Below are positions 53,150-64,000 of a stretch of DNA of 64,000 nt, in pieces. Below the pieces are notes generated by a model. That model saw nothing but the letters and a program-made list of their open reading frames with translations. It was not told the DNA's origin and ran no database searches. A program made the translations under genes and the position numbers. How positions within the stretch are numbered: the first letter of the stretch is position 1; every line of letters begins with the position of its first letter. This stretch comes from Hyaloscypha bicolor E (lineage: Eukaryota > Ascomycota > Leotiomycetes > Helotiales > Hyaloscyphaceae). The stretch covers positions 2,170,001 through 2,234,000 of the forward strand of contig NW_020194628.1 in assembly GCF_002865645.1 (NCBI RefSeq). The letters are read 5' to 3'.

Positions 53150-54997
53150 AGTCAAGAACAGGACATGAAGATATCTGATGTGGCTCCACTTGGTGATGGC
53201 ATATACGAATTAGAGAAGGGGTCTGGTGATCGAAAGCTGCGCGGTGGAGATCTTGTGAAACTTCAGCTTGGCGGTATCTAGTCAGCCTTTACTTTCCAAA
53301 GTATAGAAGAATGTCGATGTCTCGTAAGATACTTTGTAAATTGCCGTTTGCTCTCATCGTTTGAAGAAGATAGGCTGATGATTCTTTTTGCCGCTTGGGA
53401 CGGTAAGTAGGCCGGGTGGGCGGGCAACCACTTGTGCATACGTGCACATTCATCTCCAATTGTTTCTTGTCCAATATTCTTTGCGTTCTTCGTCTCGTGG
53501 AGGAATGCCACCCAAAGATGATATGCTAGTCAAGCCAGTTATACCGAAGAGCTGTCGAGTCAGATATCGAAGATGCATATGGGGTGAATGCATGTGGAGT
53601 GGAGCAATGGACCAATGGTGGAGTGGATGCATATGGAATGGATGCACATGGAATGGATGCATATGGGTGTGGATGCAGATAGATGTGGCAAGGATTCTCG
53701 CAGCCCCGTCTCAGAGCCTCCACTGTGGTGCCACGAGTGTATGCATAAGCCGGGGCTTTGGTCATTATGATTTTCCGTGTGACTACTCCTGCATCTGCTA
53801 ATCATTCATTTCTTGTCTGCTTTCCCCACGCTTTTTTTTGGTTTGATTTCTTTGCGTCTCCTAAAAGGCGGAGCCTCTTAAAAGAAATTATGAAAGTCGA
53901 GTTGATGCTATGATAAAGCGATTAGCGAAATTGCCCTGTTATCGATATCATTGGATCCAGTGTGGACTTGCCGGTATCAAGGTCCACCCTGTGCGGCGTC
54001 ACCTTAGCCCGACATCTGCAGTGCCATCACCCGGCTCCAGCAGCCAAACAGTTGTGATCCACGCACTTTGGATTTGACCGCCCTCGCTGCCGCTTGCCAT
54101 TTTTGTGAGAAGGATGTTACCCAATTAAACCGTTAGTCAAATGCCACCGAAAGTCGGTTGCGGGGTCCGCTCTTTGTATTCATTTTAAGCCTCCAAATCG
54201 GGGATCTTGATCCCCTGCTCGGACCGGCCAAGAGTGGGCAGTGAGTTCATAGGCTCATGGAAAAGACCGTCCACGACACGCTGTATGAATGAGGTGGCCA
54301 ACAGAGATCGGGCGGTTATATGATTGAAATGCAGCTCGGAGACTGGAATGGACACACCAGTCCCGAAGGGAAAGGAAACTCAACTAGGATCCAAGCCATA
54401 TGTGCACATGTGGTTGCCCACCCACCCTGAATTTAGAGCGGCACTGCATGGCCCTATTTCTGATGCTGAAATGCGAGGCATTTGGGGCTCTTTCCCACCA
54501 TTCGGAGGGGTCACATCACACCATGTCTCCTCAATCAGCAGAGGCCGTTCTTTCCTCCAATGGATTCAGCTAGCAAAATCGATCCCACGTATTCCTTTTA
54601 CTTACTAGTGATGCCCCACCTTCCAAAAGAGTGCTATCTGGTGACCGAGGTACAAATTCTCAAACATGGAGCTAAACCTGCAGCACTATGCGGGCTCTCT
54701 TCCCCATTCTGAGCGGAAATTGCATCTTCACATGCACTCATATGCCACACCACCCGAGGACCATACTCAGTGTGTCCGCCTCACTTTAGAAATGTAATCC
54801 TATTCGCAGACTTCGCAGTAGCCTATGAACGAGCGTCATATGCGCAGTTCTCTGTTGGCTTAAATGGACAAAATGAGGCTCCGCGAATCTCTGCAGTTCT
54901 CCAAGGGCACCACACTTCGTTTCACCTATAAGACGCGGGGCCCAGGAAAATTGCAAATAGGTAGACCCATCCAGAAACACTCCCTAACACAGCCGTC
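53150..54997. other. Long intergenic stretch
   Basis: No supported gene in about 1.8 kb. A degenerate GGATGCATATGGAAT minisatellite lies at 53571..53682. The end holds the promoter and 5' UTR of the gene at 54998. Confidence 0.4.
53571..53682. repeat. Degenerate ~15-bp tandem repeat
   Basis: Variants of ATGGAATGGATGCAT recur about six times. Confidence 0.6.
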
Positions 54998-57900
54998 ATG
55001 TCTTTCGAACCCCTCGCACAGCAACTGAGCAATCCTGGTATGTAAACTTAGGCTCCATTAGCTTCGGATTTATTAATGACCAATCCTAATTTATCCTAGA
55101 TGCCCAGAAGAGGTTAGAAGCAGCAATCCAGCTCTCTAACAACATTGAGCACTACGCATCTGTTCCAATATACGAAAAGTTTTTGAAGAAGCTTGTCCCA
55201 ATCTTTATCAACTGCCTCAATGGCCCGCCAGTTTTTGACAGCACATCCTCAGAGCAGGTAAGACCACCGCGCTCGAGCTACGAGTAACATTCTAACCCAC
55301 AAGCAGCAGCTTCGACTTCGCATGCTCAAAATCTTCCATCAACTCCCTATGAACCTCCCTGAACCCTTCGAGCCATATGCAGAAGAGGTAGTGGACTTGT
55401 TGCTAGGTTTAGTGACAACAGACAATGAGGAAAATGCGTTGCTATGTATTAAGATAATCATCGATATCATGCTACACCGGACCAAAGTTGTTGGAAACAA
55501 GTTCAATCCGTTTGACCTCATCCCACTTGTGGCCGATCAGATAAAGAAGTTGGTGGTGGAACAGTTCGAGCCTCATAACTCTACACCTCGAATATCAGCA
55601 CCAGGGAGCTTCCAGCAACAGCGAACTATCCCGTTTGCCAAGGCTTCGTTCAGGGTCCTTGCAGAGTGCCTTGCCATTCCCCAATCAATGCACCGGCCTA
55701 CCTTAAAATCCATCAAGCTCCCCTCCCAATCCGTCGAGCTCCCCTCCCAATCCTTCGAGCTCTCCTCCCAATCCTTCGAGCTCTCCTTCCAATCCATCAA
55801 AAGCGTCCTCCTTCTTCAAGCTAAACCCCAAGAGCAAGCCCATGCCAAAGCAGCAGCGAAAGGAATGATATTCACAGGAGTCGGTCCAAACAACAGAGCA
55901 GTTTTCGCGGAGTTTATTGGGACTCAAGTCAAGGCTCTAAGCCTGATTGAATACCTGTTCCGAAACTCTAAAGAAGAGCTCACCAAACTCGCTGGATTCA
56001 AAGATTTCCTATCAATTCTTCCAGGTATCGTGATCCGACTACTGAAAGATTGTCCACGCGAGTCGACGAGAATACGACAGGAGCTGTTGGAAACGATGAG
56101 ATATATTTTCAACCTCCATTTCAGAACTCAATTTCGAGATTCGATCGGGGAACTTCTTGATAGGCGGATCTTAATTGATGACGGCTTGACTGTTTACGAG
56201 ACTCTGCGACCTCTCGCATATGCTACGGTAGCTGATCTCATCCACCACCTTCGAGATGCTCTTGAGCCACCTCAAATTCGGAAGATAATAGAGGTCTATA
56301 TCAAGAATCTGCAGGATGACTTTCCTGGTACTGGCTTTCAATCAATGAGCGCCAAGCTTCTATTCGACATGGCCGAATGTACTGCCAAGATTCTTGACAA
56401 GGTTGATGCCCGCCACTACCTGATCATGATTCTGAATACAATTGGAGACAAGTTCGCTACCCTAAATCAACAACATCCTAATGCTGTCAAGCTATCGAAG
56501 TTGTATGCCCAGACAGACAAGGATGATGTTCCCGACTGGGACGAGATTGATATCTTCACAGCCATGCCAATCAAAACGCGGGATCCTCGTAATCAAGTGG
56601 AGGGTAACAAGTTTTTGTTCAAGATTCTCATAAATGGCGTTAATTATATCTTCTGCCAGCTGAAGGTATGCAAAATCGGATCGTCAATCAGGTTCACTGC
56701 AGAGGAGGTACAAGTTCTCATTAAACTCTTTCATGAAGCGGCCTGCGTCTTCCGGCATTATGAGACTGATAAATCCCTAACCGAGTCGCACGCGAACCCT
56801 CTTGGACTGGTAGCCAATTGCTATAACTCTAGTACCGAGGAAGAAAAGGATTTGATCAAGGCTTTTGTGGCCGTCCTCGACATGGATCTAACGACATCAC
56901 ACGAAATCTTCGGCGACCGATTTCGGACTACTACCCCAAAATTGTCCGAGATTCTGCCCAAACTCACCCAAAATCATAAGCAGATGATCCGCATCGAACA
57001 CGCCTTCAACACTGGCGCGGAGAAGTGGTTTGACGACCTCAATCATTCGAATATCAAAGAGGTTCGCAACTGGGTTCAATTTGTCCAAGTAGCCACGCGT
57101 CGCATCTACACTTTTGAGAGAATCGATGATTGGCCTGATCTCGAAAAGTCGGCTCTTCTCAATCAGTTTCAAGAGCGGAAAGTCCAACTCATTCGGAATC
57201 GCCCAATCCAAGCTGCGCTAAACAGCGTCAAATGGCGTGTCCAAGAATTCGGCTTCGTAGTCGCGTCCAACCTTTGCATCAAGTCCTCCGCTAGGCACAT
57301 CATTGATGTCAAAAAGGACGTTCTCAAAACTCGACTTCGACTTTCCCGAAAGTGCGCAGCTATGCCTGGCCACTACATGGAGCCCTTCGTCGAGATAATC
57401 ATCGATGGGGTACAAAGTGTCGAAGAAATGGTTCACGGAACTCGGAATAGCACATTCCGAGCTCTACTATACAAGAACTTGAACCTTTACTACAAGGAAT
57501 TCTGGGCCCTGCTATTGGAAAAGATCGAGGAGCAAAAATACGGATGTTTTTTTGCCCAGATTTTGGAACATCTTGACAGTGGGCCACTCCGGAAGGCCGT
57601 CGTTGAAAACGTTGGAAGACTGATCGAAATTTCCGGAGACATGGGTGCCGGCGCTCGATATACTGCCGTGATTAACTCTATTCTTATCATGCATTCGCTC
57701 TGCAAGTTTGAAGGAGACAGAGAGTGGATGGATAAAAGGGAAATCACTATTTGGCTCAAGACAGTAGGCAAGAACCTAGAAGCGCATCTGCGAACCAACA
57801 CGATCCCACCACATCTTCGTCTTGCGGCCGAACAAGCTAGCGAAAAGTTGGTGGTGATCTTTATAAAGTTCTTGGAATACCACCCCACGGACTTCGACGC

Positions 57901-59072
57901 TCTTTTTAGCCTCATCGACTCCGTGACAAACGAAGATTTCCGGCTAACTCAGCCGCTTCGCGTATACATTTTCAACCATATCACCAGCAATTCCATCGAA
58001 TACTGCAAAACGGTTGTGCTACGGAGTTTGGAGGTTTATGCAAGCAAGGGCGCATCGCAGAAAACCAAAACTTTCCTGCTGTGCCACATTGTTAATCCCA
58101 TCATTGCAATGGACAAGCGGGATTTCCTAATGGACAAGGCTGTCATCGAATCCATTCATACGAAGATTTGGAAAGTCAGCCCAGGCGATCCAAACGATTT
58201 GGAGGTGCTTCAGTTAACTGCTATGCTTGTCAAGCACCATCACTCAATTGTTCATGATATGAGGCAGGATATCATCCAATTTTGCTTCGCTCGCAGCGAA
58301 GATAGTGTCTACAACAAACATGCCGCTGTCGTTATGGGCTATTGCGCCGCACACTTTGAGATACCAACCAAGATCATCCAACAACTCTACACTTCGGCTT
58401 TGGAATCGAGTCATTGTTCATTAGTGGTTCAAGCCTTAGAGCTCATTGCTCCAAATTTGTCCAATACCGTACTAGTGGCTGTGCCTCTCCGAATCCTTAC
58501 AGAAGAAAGGCAGGACGCCGAGCAGATGAGAACCGTCCTCAATTTCTTGGCCAAACACGCCGATTGGTTCTTCGAGGATCGGGAAAGGTTTATCGTACCA
58601 ATTGTAGAGTCACTTCGAGTAATTGCGCCGCCTTCAAATTTTTGCCGTGATGGCAATTTTTGCCGTGATGGCAAGGAATTGGCTCACCAATTGATAACGT
58701 TAGTTTTGCAATGGGAACGACAATGTGTCGAAGGCAAGAAACCTCTGAGCACGGAGAAGCGCAAGTCTGGCGGTTTAGGTGAGCAACTGACCTTCACCCG
58801 CTCTGTAAATAATTAACTCAACCTCAGCAGATAAGCCTGGGTACAAGACTCCAACTGCGGTTCGCGTCAAAATGATTACTTATCTGATGGAATTCATCAA
58901 CCTATCCCAGGTGGAAAGGACCAATTCTTTATCCCTTCTTAATGACCTTCTGCGGTGCTGGGGAGTCCTTGAGATTGATATATCCAAAAACCTCGAGATC
59001 CCTCGGGCGGAAATGAATTCCAAAACAATGGACAACATCTTACAAGCCGTGCGGGGTGGGCGCCTGACTTGA
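54998..59072 (+). CDS. Tra1/TRRAP-like protein limited to the N-terminal HEAT region
   Basis: CDS join(54998..55037,55100..55257,55307..58778,58831..59072), 1,303 residues; the exon 3 and exon 4 starts could each shift by 3 nt. Start MSFEPLAQQLSNP. The sequence follows the N-terminal HEAT array of Tra1, the activator-binding subunit of SAGA and NuA4: DNEENALLCIKIIIDIM, MIFTGVGPNNRAVFAEFIG, RQELLETMRYIFNL, RPLAYATVADLIHHLRDAL and FQSMSAKLLFDMAEC. Ordinary Tra1 is about 3,700-3,900 residues with FAT and PI3K-like domains; these are absent here and the gene ends with a normal stop. A 21-bp repeat gives ELPSQS(V/F) units near residue 210, and an 18-bp duplication gives NFCRDG twice (58638-58671). 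No stop in 3.5 kb suggests it is maintained. It could act as a free decoy or adaptor; that is inference. Confidence 0.85.
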
Positions 59073-61031
59073 AGGCGGTAGTGGAAGAAGAGAGTGAATA
59101 GGTTTTGGAGAAGTGAATACTTGGCATTTTCCTTCCAACAAAAAAAGTACACATGGTTCAACACCATTAGTACTGTCAACCTCGGACTTTTCCTATAATA
59201 GTTGCTGGGTATTTGAGAGCGTTTCTTTGGAAGCTTTATGAAAACAAAATCAAAAATTGTACCCTGAATAAACCTCCACGCCCAAGTTTTGGTGCACGTT
59301 CTCATGTTTTCTATTCTCGGGTCGATGACTGGGTTAATACAAATGGTTCGTGGAGACGAGGGATTGTTGGTAGAGATGTTTGGAGAGGTGCTAAAGCAGG
59401 AAGTGGGCCAGTTTCAAGGCTAGTGTTATATATTTGAGAATCCAGTTTTTCCCTAGAATCTCTGTGGATGAAAATCGAGTATATCGGGCGAGCGTTTCCC
59501 GCTCGCTTCCCGGGCTGCCGGGCATCCGATCCCCCACAATACATTTCGGTGCTGCCAGGCACCACGTGTATACTGAATCGCCTTGGACCGCAGTTTTTCG
59601 TTATATAGCCAAGGGTGCCGCTTACGCATCCGGTCCGTAATTAGCGTGTCCCTGTCGTAATAGTCTACGCTAAGGAAGCTTAACGATTAAAGGATTACGT
59701 AAATGTCCGTCATATTTATTTAATTTATTCTCGTCATTAATCTTTATCAGTTTCCTCCCCGGCTCTAGCAGCCTGTCCTTATCCTTCCCCTATATCCATA
59801 TTACCATAATAGTCATTAGTTTATTAAGGCTCTAGTAGCGGCGGGATACCTGTTCTTTTAGTCTTTCCGTAGTATCTGGATCCGCCGCATACCAGTTAAA
59901 GGCTAGCTTATTCCACTCGTATACCCAATTTATAAGTAGGGCCTCTAGTATTATAAGGCTATTCTTATTATATTCGAATATCCTAATACCAAGGAAGCAT
60001 AACGCCTGGCAAATTCTGGAGTGAGAATCAAGGGCTGCTTTGTCCGGAGAAGTATTTGGGCTCATAGTTCGGTTATATATAAATATAATCTAGTATTTAG
60101 TTATCTCCTTGAGCCTATCGAATTCATAGTACGAAATCTAAATCTCTCCTGGCATTATTATCTTTAGGAAGGTAATTAAAGTTAGAGTAGTCTTCTTTAG
60201 GATAGACGTTTAAGTTAGAGCAAGGGCTATATATCTCCGTCCCGAAACCTCCTCTATAATTATTGCCCACTTTTACGATATTACTAGTATTATAAATTTT
60301 ATTATTATAGGCGAAGTAGATGATTTTCGTTATAGTTTCCTTAATTATTATAATACTTCCGCAAATAACCTAACTATATATAGTAGTGGCTAGGTTAGTA
60401 GAAATAGTAATAACGCTATTCGGCACCTCGTAGCTTAATGCCGCTATACTACCTATAATACGTTTAGCCTTTCGTACGGCGACTTTGCCAAGTAATATGG
60501 GTCTAAATATGTTTGCGATATAGAGTATTCGGAACTAAAGCTAATTTCAAACTATATAGTATAGTACTTTTAACTCTCTTGCGTTTATTCCTATTAACTC
60601 AGACTACTGCAAGGTAATTTGAACTATTTGTATAGTAGTAGCCATTAGGTAGAAATAGCGCAAAGTGACATATGTAGGCGGCTACTGACTACTGACCGCA
60701 AAAGTTTCCAGCCATAGTAAGGCTAAAGAGTATTAAAGGCACATTGAGATAGCCAGTCATTGACCTTCGGCCTATACCCTATTCGCTAGCAACACCTATT
60801 CTAGCTCTGTTATCATTTTCTACTACGTTTGTCAGAACAATATATAGGGATTCCCGAGGTCGGGGGACATTTTTAATGCCAGGATACCAGATTTCGAGGG
60901 ATTTTTTAGCTACCTCCGCTTTTTGCCGTATCCATTTTTAGTCCCAACTCCCCCTCTCTCACTCCATTCCATTACACCTTCATACCATTCGTCTACCAGG
61001 CGCTCCTAAGGTTTTTTTGATTTTTTTTGAT
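59073..61031. other. AT-rich degenerate stretch, probably RIP-mutated element
   Basis: From about 59640 to 60960 the sequence is AT-rich with TATA-like runs and frequent TA dinucleotides, as in RIP-destroyed elements. A minus-strand frame at 59832..60065 (AFNWYAADPDTTERLKEQ) may be a coding remnant. No family can be assigned. Confidence 0.45.
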
Positions 61032-61512
61032 ATGAAGGATTTCAAAATTACATGCCTTAACGCACGCCTTCAAAAATCGGCCCTTACTCAGAAATGGTAT
61101 TTTCACCAAGACACAACTCCCTTCTGAGCGTCTTAAAGGATTTTCGCTTCTTGGATTTGGATTAGAAGTAGTGTTAGTATTGTGATCCAGAGAGTTAAAT
61201 ACTTTTAGGGAACCTAACAGCATCAAGGCGGCCCTGGTTATAATTGGTCTCATCTCCTCCCTTTCATGTGTATTTTTCCTTCTCAGTTCTGTGCTTAATT
61301 TATATATCATACTATTAAGGACGGGGGGCCTCCCATGTTTTATTACAGCAGAAGGAGGAATGGTTTTTGCAAACTGTTTACTTGCTCTTGTTGGCGCTAT
61401 CATTATAGCGTTTACACAACTTATAGATTTGGGTTTGCTCTACTCGATCAGCACTTGGGGTGTCAGCGATTCGGTAGGAGGGTCGGGAGAGCGAAGGATA
61501 GCTTCTAATTGA
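61032..61512 (+). CDS. Small membrane protein, hypothetical
   Basis: Proposed CDS join(61032..61096,61209..61512), 122 residues. The 112-nt intron (GTATTT...TTTTAG) joins LTQKW to EPNSIKAALVII in frame. Two long hydrophobic segments: VIIGLISSLSCVFFLLSSVL with NLYIILL, and MVFANCLLALVGAIIIAFTQ with LIDLGLLY, separated by a short loop (RTGGLPCFITAEG), then a polar tail. The long second exon lacks an ATG of its own, so the first exon is needed. No family is recognised. Confidence 0.4.
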
Positions 61513-62980
61513 ATTCGAGACTTAATTTCGTGCGGTTAATGTTTTGGATGATTTGAAGCTTCTTCAGAGTCAAAGTGTGAAGATAATACATTCTTAGGAT
61601 ATCCACTGGCTTAGTATTTTGAATGAAGGAGTATCAAAGTACCCAATTCAAGCACAACAAGGTATAGCTAAACTTCACATTTTCCAAACACCTATCTACC
61701 GGTGGGTCTGTTATTGAGTAAATGTTCCTAGCTCTAACAAGGAGAGAGTATAAAGGAGAAAAAACTAAGCCAGCTTTAAATCTCTTCCCAAATACTTCCA
61801 CTCCTTCCACCGACCATCCGAACCAATTGTTCGGAGGTGGTATTACGAACGTCGGAACGCTCCTACCAAGACCATTCCTGGACCCAATCACGGCTCCTCT
61901 ACTAATATCGCTGTAAGGCCGCAACAGCCTTTGCCTTGGCTCGGTGTTAGCTCGGTTTGACCGTGCTTGATAGTTCAACTTTTTCAACCTCCACCACGAA
62001 TTATGGCCGACTCCTGTTGTATCTGCGGCGTGGTCTTAGCTCGCGTGGAATGATGTGGCCTCCCTGCATCGAAGATCCAAACAAACCTCACCTTATAGCC
62101 CTCCAGAATCAAAATTATTGGCTTTATGATATCACGTGCAAACTTCAATCCTGTCCTGCGGAGGTCGATTCTTTAGGCCAGCATCCGTCGTCTTCTTCTA
62201 TGGCCATATGACCAGTAGAATTCTACCGGCCTTGGAAATATCAAGGAAGCAGGAAAGGCGGTTTCGGTGAGAGCAGTAGAATTCTACCGGCCTTGGAAAT
62301 ATCTAGGAAGCGGTTTCGGTGAGACCAGTAGATTTCTACCAGCCTTGGAAATACTTAGAAAGCAGGAAAGCGGTTCGGTATGACCAGTAGATTTCTACTA
62401 GTCATACATAAGCCCTGCAATACCGTACCCGCCTGGGAAAAGGAAAATGTTGTCTGGTTCCCTAAATGCTAAGGTGACCCTGGAGTTCACCCTGCCTGCG
62501 TGATTGGCTGTCCAGAATGCTGTTTTCGACTGACAAGTATCGCTTACTCGGAAATGCGTCTGCCAATCATTTCCTGTCACTGCTGAAACGCGCGCCTGCA
62601 ACGCCAGTCAAAGAAGAGACCTCACTTGGGAACTGGGGAGCGGAATGACTTTCTTTCCGCTCATCTGTTTTTCGTTCCCCAAGAGCAGGAGGCGGACTGT
62701 TCCATTGCCCTTCGAAAATGCGCAAGTCGCAAACCCGTGTCCAGAGCAAACTTTCCGAACTGGCCACCGAAACCTAACTTTCAGTACTTGGAAGAATGCT
62801 ATTGGCTCGCTAGGCCGCCCAATGTAACCGCTACTGAAGGCGGCGACCGTATTTGTTCAAAGCGGCGGCCCGACAATTGGCTTGTTTCTACTCGCTACAT
62901 ACCCGAGACCACCGCCAAGCCCGAGCACAACTCTGCTTCCAGCCTCATATTTCCTACTTGTTTACATATCGCACGAGAAT
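61513..62980. other. Intergenic with tandem repeat
   Basis: No supported gene; ORFs at 61634, 61722 and 61957 lack features. It holds the tandem repeat at 62211..62404. Confidence 0.4.
62211..62404. repeat. ~55-60-bp tandem repeat, about 3.5 units
   Basis: Each unit holds CAGTAGAATTCTACCGG (with the palindrome GTAGAATTCTAC), CCTTGGAAATA and GCGGTTTCGGTGAG. Later units carry CAGTAGATTTCTACCAG, breaking the palindrome. Confidence 0.75.
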
Positions 62981-63308
62981 ATGTCACAGAAGGGCGACCC
63001 GCCACCCTACCAGCTTGTAGACCCCAACCCGCGAGGAAAAAAGCGTAAAGACGACCCGCCAGTAAATAAGCGTAAAGACGACCCGCCACCCTCAAGACCC
63101 CCGAAAGGCAAGAAAGGGAAGAGATATGTTCACATCTGGCATTGCGTAAGGCCCCAAATCAAAATCCACGTCAGTACCTACAGTAACACGCACGCTTAAA
63201 CAGTGTGCATGCGGAAAGGCAAGCATTGGAATTTTGGTCGAGTCGTGCCCAGACTGTAGCGTGTCAAGGTGTCCTTATTGTAGGACAGAAAAGATCAGGG
63301 TGCAGTGA
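62981..63308 (+). CDS. Small cysteine-rich (zinc-ribbon-like) fungal protein
   Basis: CDS join(62981..63145,63204..63308), 89 residues; the 58-nt intron (GTAAGG...AAACAG) is in phase and joins HIWHC to CACGKASIGILVESC. The N-terminal half is Pro/Lys/Asp-rich and has two KRKDDPP repeats. The C-terminal half reads W-H-C-C-x-C...C-P-D-C-x5-C-P-Y-C, a treble-clef or ribbon-like layout typical of a small fungal family of unknown role. No signal peptide or membrane segment. Zinc binding is expected from the CxxC pairs but not proven. Confidence 0.55.
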
Positions 63309-64000
63309 TAGATTGGAAGTGTGTTCGGTCAAGGGCGGATTCGCGACGGACGATGTTTGTTTGGGAGGAGAAGGTTTTCTGGGCACAAGCCTGTTGGCTC
63401 GGCTAACTCAGACTTTTAGCCCCCGGCCACCTGGGCCAGCCGTGCTTTATCACGTGTTACGAGCTCGACTAGAACTAAATATTTATACCTGAGGCATGAA
63501 ATTATCTGACGGAAGAGAATGAGTTTGATGACAATGATATTTTATTAAATAAGAACTTCAAAACAATGATTAAGTACTATTTAAGCTACTACGCGAAGGA
63601 CTTCTAGATATTCCCAAGACTGGTAGGAATCTCCTGGTCATACCGATCCGCCTTCCTTCTTCCTGCGTTACGGATAGTATCACGTGCACTGGTGCATCCC
63701 TAAATAACTGCCTCAATCGCGCGACCCACCTTCTTTATAAGCCCCACCGACAAGCGAGCCTCATTACCTGATTGCCACGTCGCGGAAAGAGAAGCATAAA
63801 AAAATCACTTGATATAGGAGGCGAGTCGGGCAAACGACCAGAGGGACACGAAATGTAACGGAATTGAGACTCGGAATGCGGCTCAAAATACGGCCTTGAT
63901 TAATGTCACATGCCGTGGCTGAACACGTCAGAAACGCCCTGTGCTGTAACGCTGCATACTAAGGCTATATTGGGTCTGCCGGGCCGTTCAGAGCTGAGGG
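63309..64000. other. Right end of the window
   Basis: No gene supported. The ORF at 63205..63492 overlaps exon 2 of the previous gene in another frame and is rejected. Confidence 0.4.

Noticed and set aside
54324..54608. Plus-strand ORF of 94 codons
   Set aside because: No family signature, splice context or coding-like composition.
60993..61403. Minus-strand ORF of 136 codons
   Set aside because: It is opposite to a plus-strand frame with clear membrane helices, and its own composition is not protein-like.

Overview
The window reads as nuclear DNA of a filamentous ascomycete (Pezizomycotina). The signs are short introns (about 42-165 nt, most near 50) with GT...AG ends and CTAAC-like branch sites, a HET-NACHT-WD40 incompatibility gene, a Fot1/pogo transposon, a GH45 cellulase, a ferric reductase, an Azf1-type regulator, and copies damaged by RIP-like C-to-T / G-to-A changes. 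Leotiomycetes is my best guess from the mix of families; that is inference, not proof. Several genes are split by introns, so their exons lie in different frames; I rebuilt the joins by hand and every coding total is a multiple of three.

Layout. 0-7 kb: a partial gene of unknown family leaving the left edge, then a complete HET-NACHT-WD40 gene (three exons, eleven 42-residue WD repeats). 7-15 kb: an intact pogo-type transposase and a gene-poor stretch with small repeats, two F-box-like family genes and gene fragments. 16-18.5 kb: a chromodomain plus C2H2 zinc-finger protein with a cysteine-rich C-terminal module. 19-28 kb: a broken LPMO-like fragment, a GPI-type cell-wall protein, a lysine-rich protein, a five-exon ferric reductase, and a sirtuin fused to a Ulp1/C48 SUMO protease. 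29-34 kb: a truncated pogo copy and a third F-box-like gene between inverted repeats. 34-38 kb: GH45 endoglucanase and a SET-like protein. 39-44 kb: repeats, a paralogue of the left-edge gene and a RIP-damaged F-box-like copy. 44-52 kb: two polytopic membrane proteins flanking an Azf1-like zinc-finger regulator, then small ORFs and minisatellites. 55-59 kb: a 1,303-residue protein that resembles only the N-terminal HEAT part of Tra1/TRRAP. 59-64 kb: an AT-rich degenerate stretch, a small membrane protein and a small cysteine-rich protein.

The character is accessory: allorecognition, chromatin-type proteins (chromo/ZnF, SIR2-Ulp1, SET, Tra1-like), small paralogous families and several families of short non-autonomous repeats. 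There are no operons; genes are single units on both strands. The most unusual items are the SIR2-Ulp1 fusion, the Tra1 N-terminal-only paralogue, the chromo/ZnF protein with a helicase-tail-like module, and the expanded F-box-like family. No tRNA, rRNA or CRISPR array was found.
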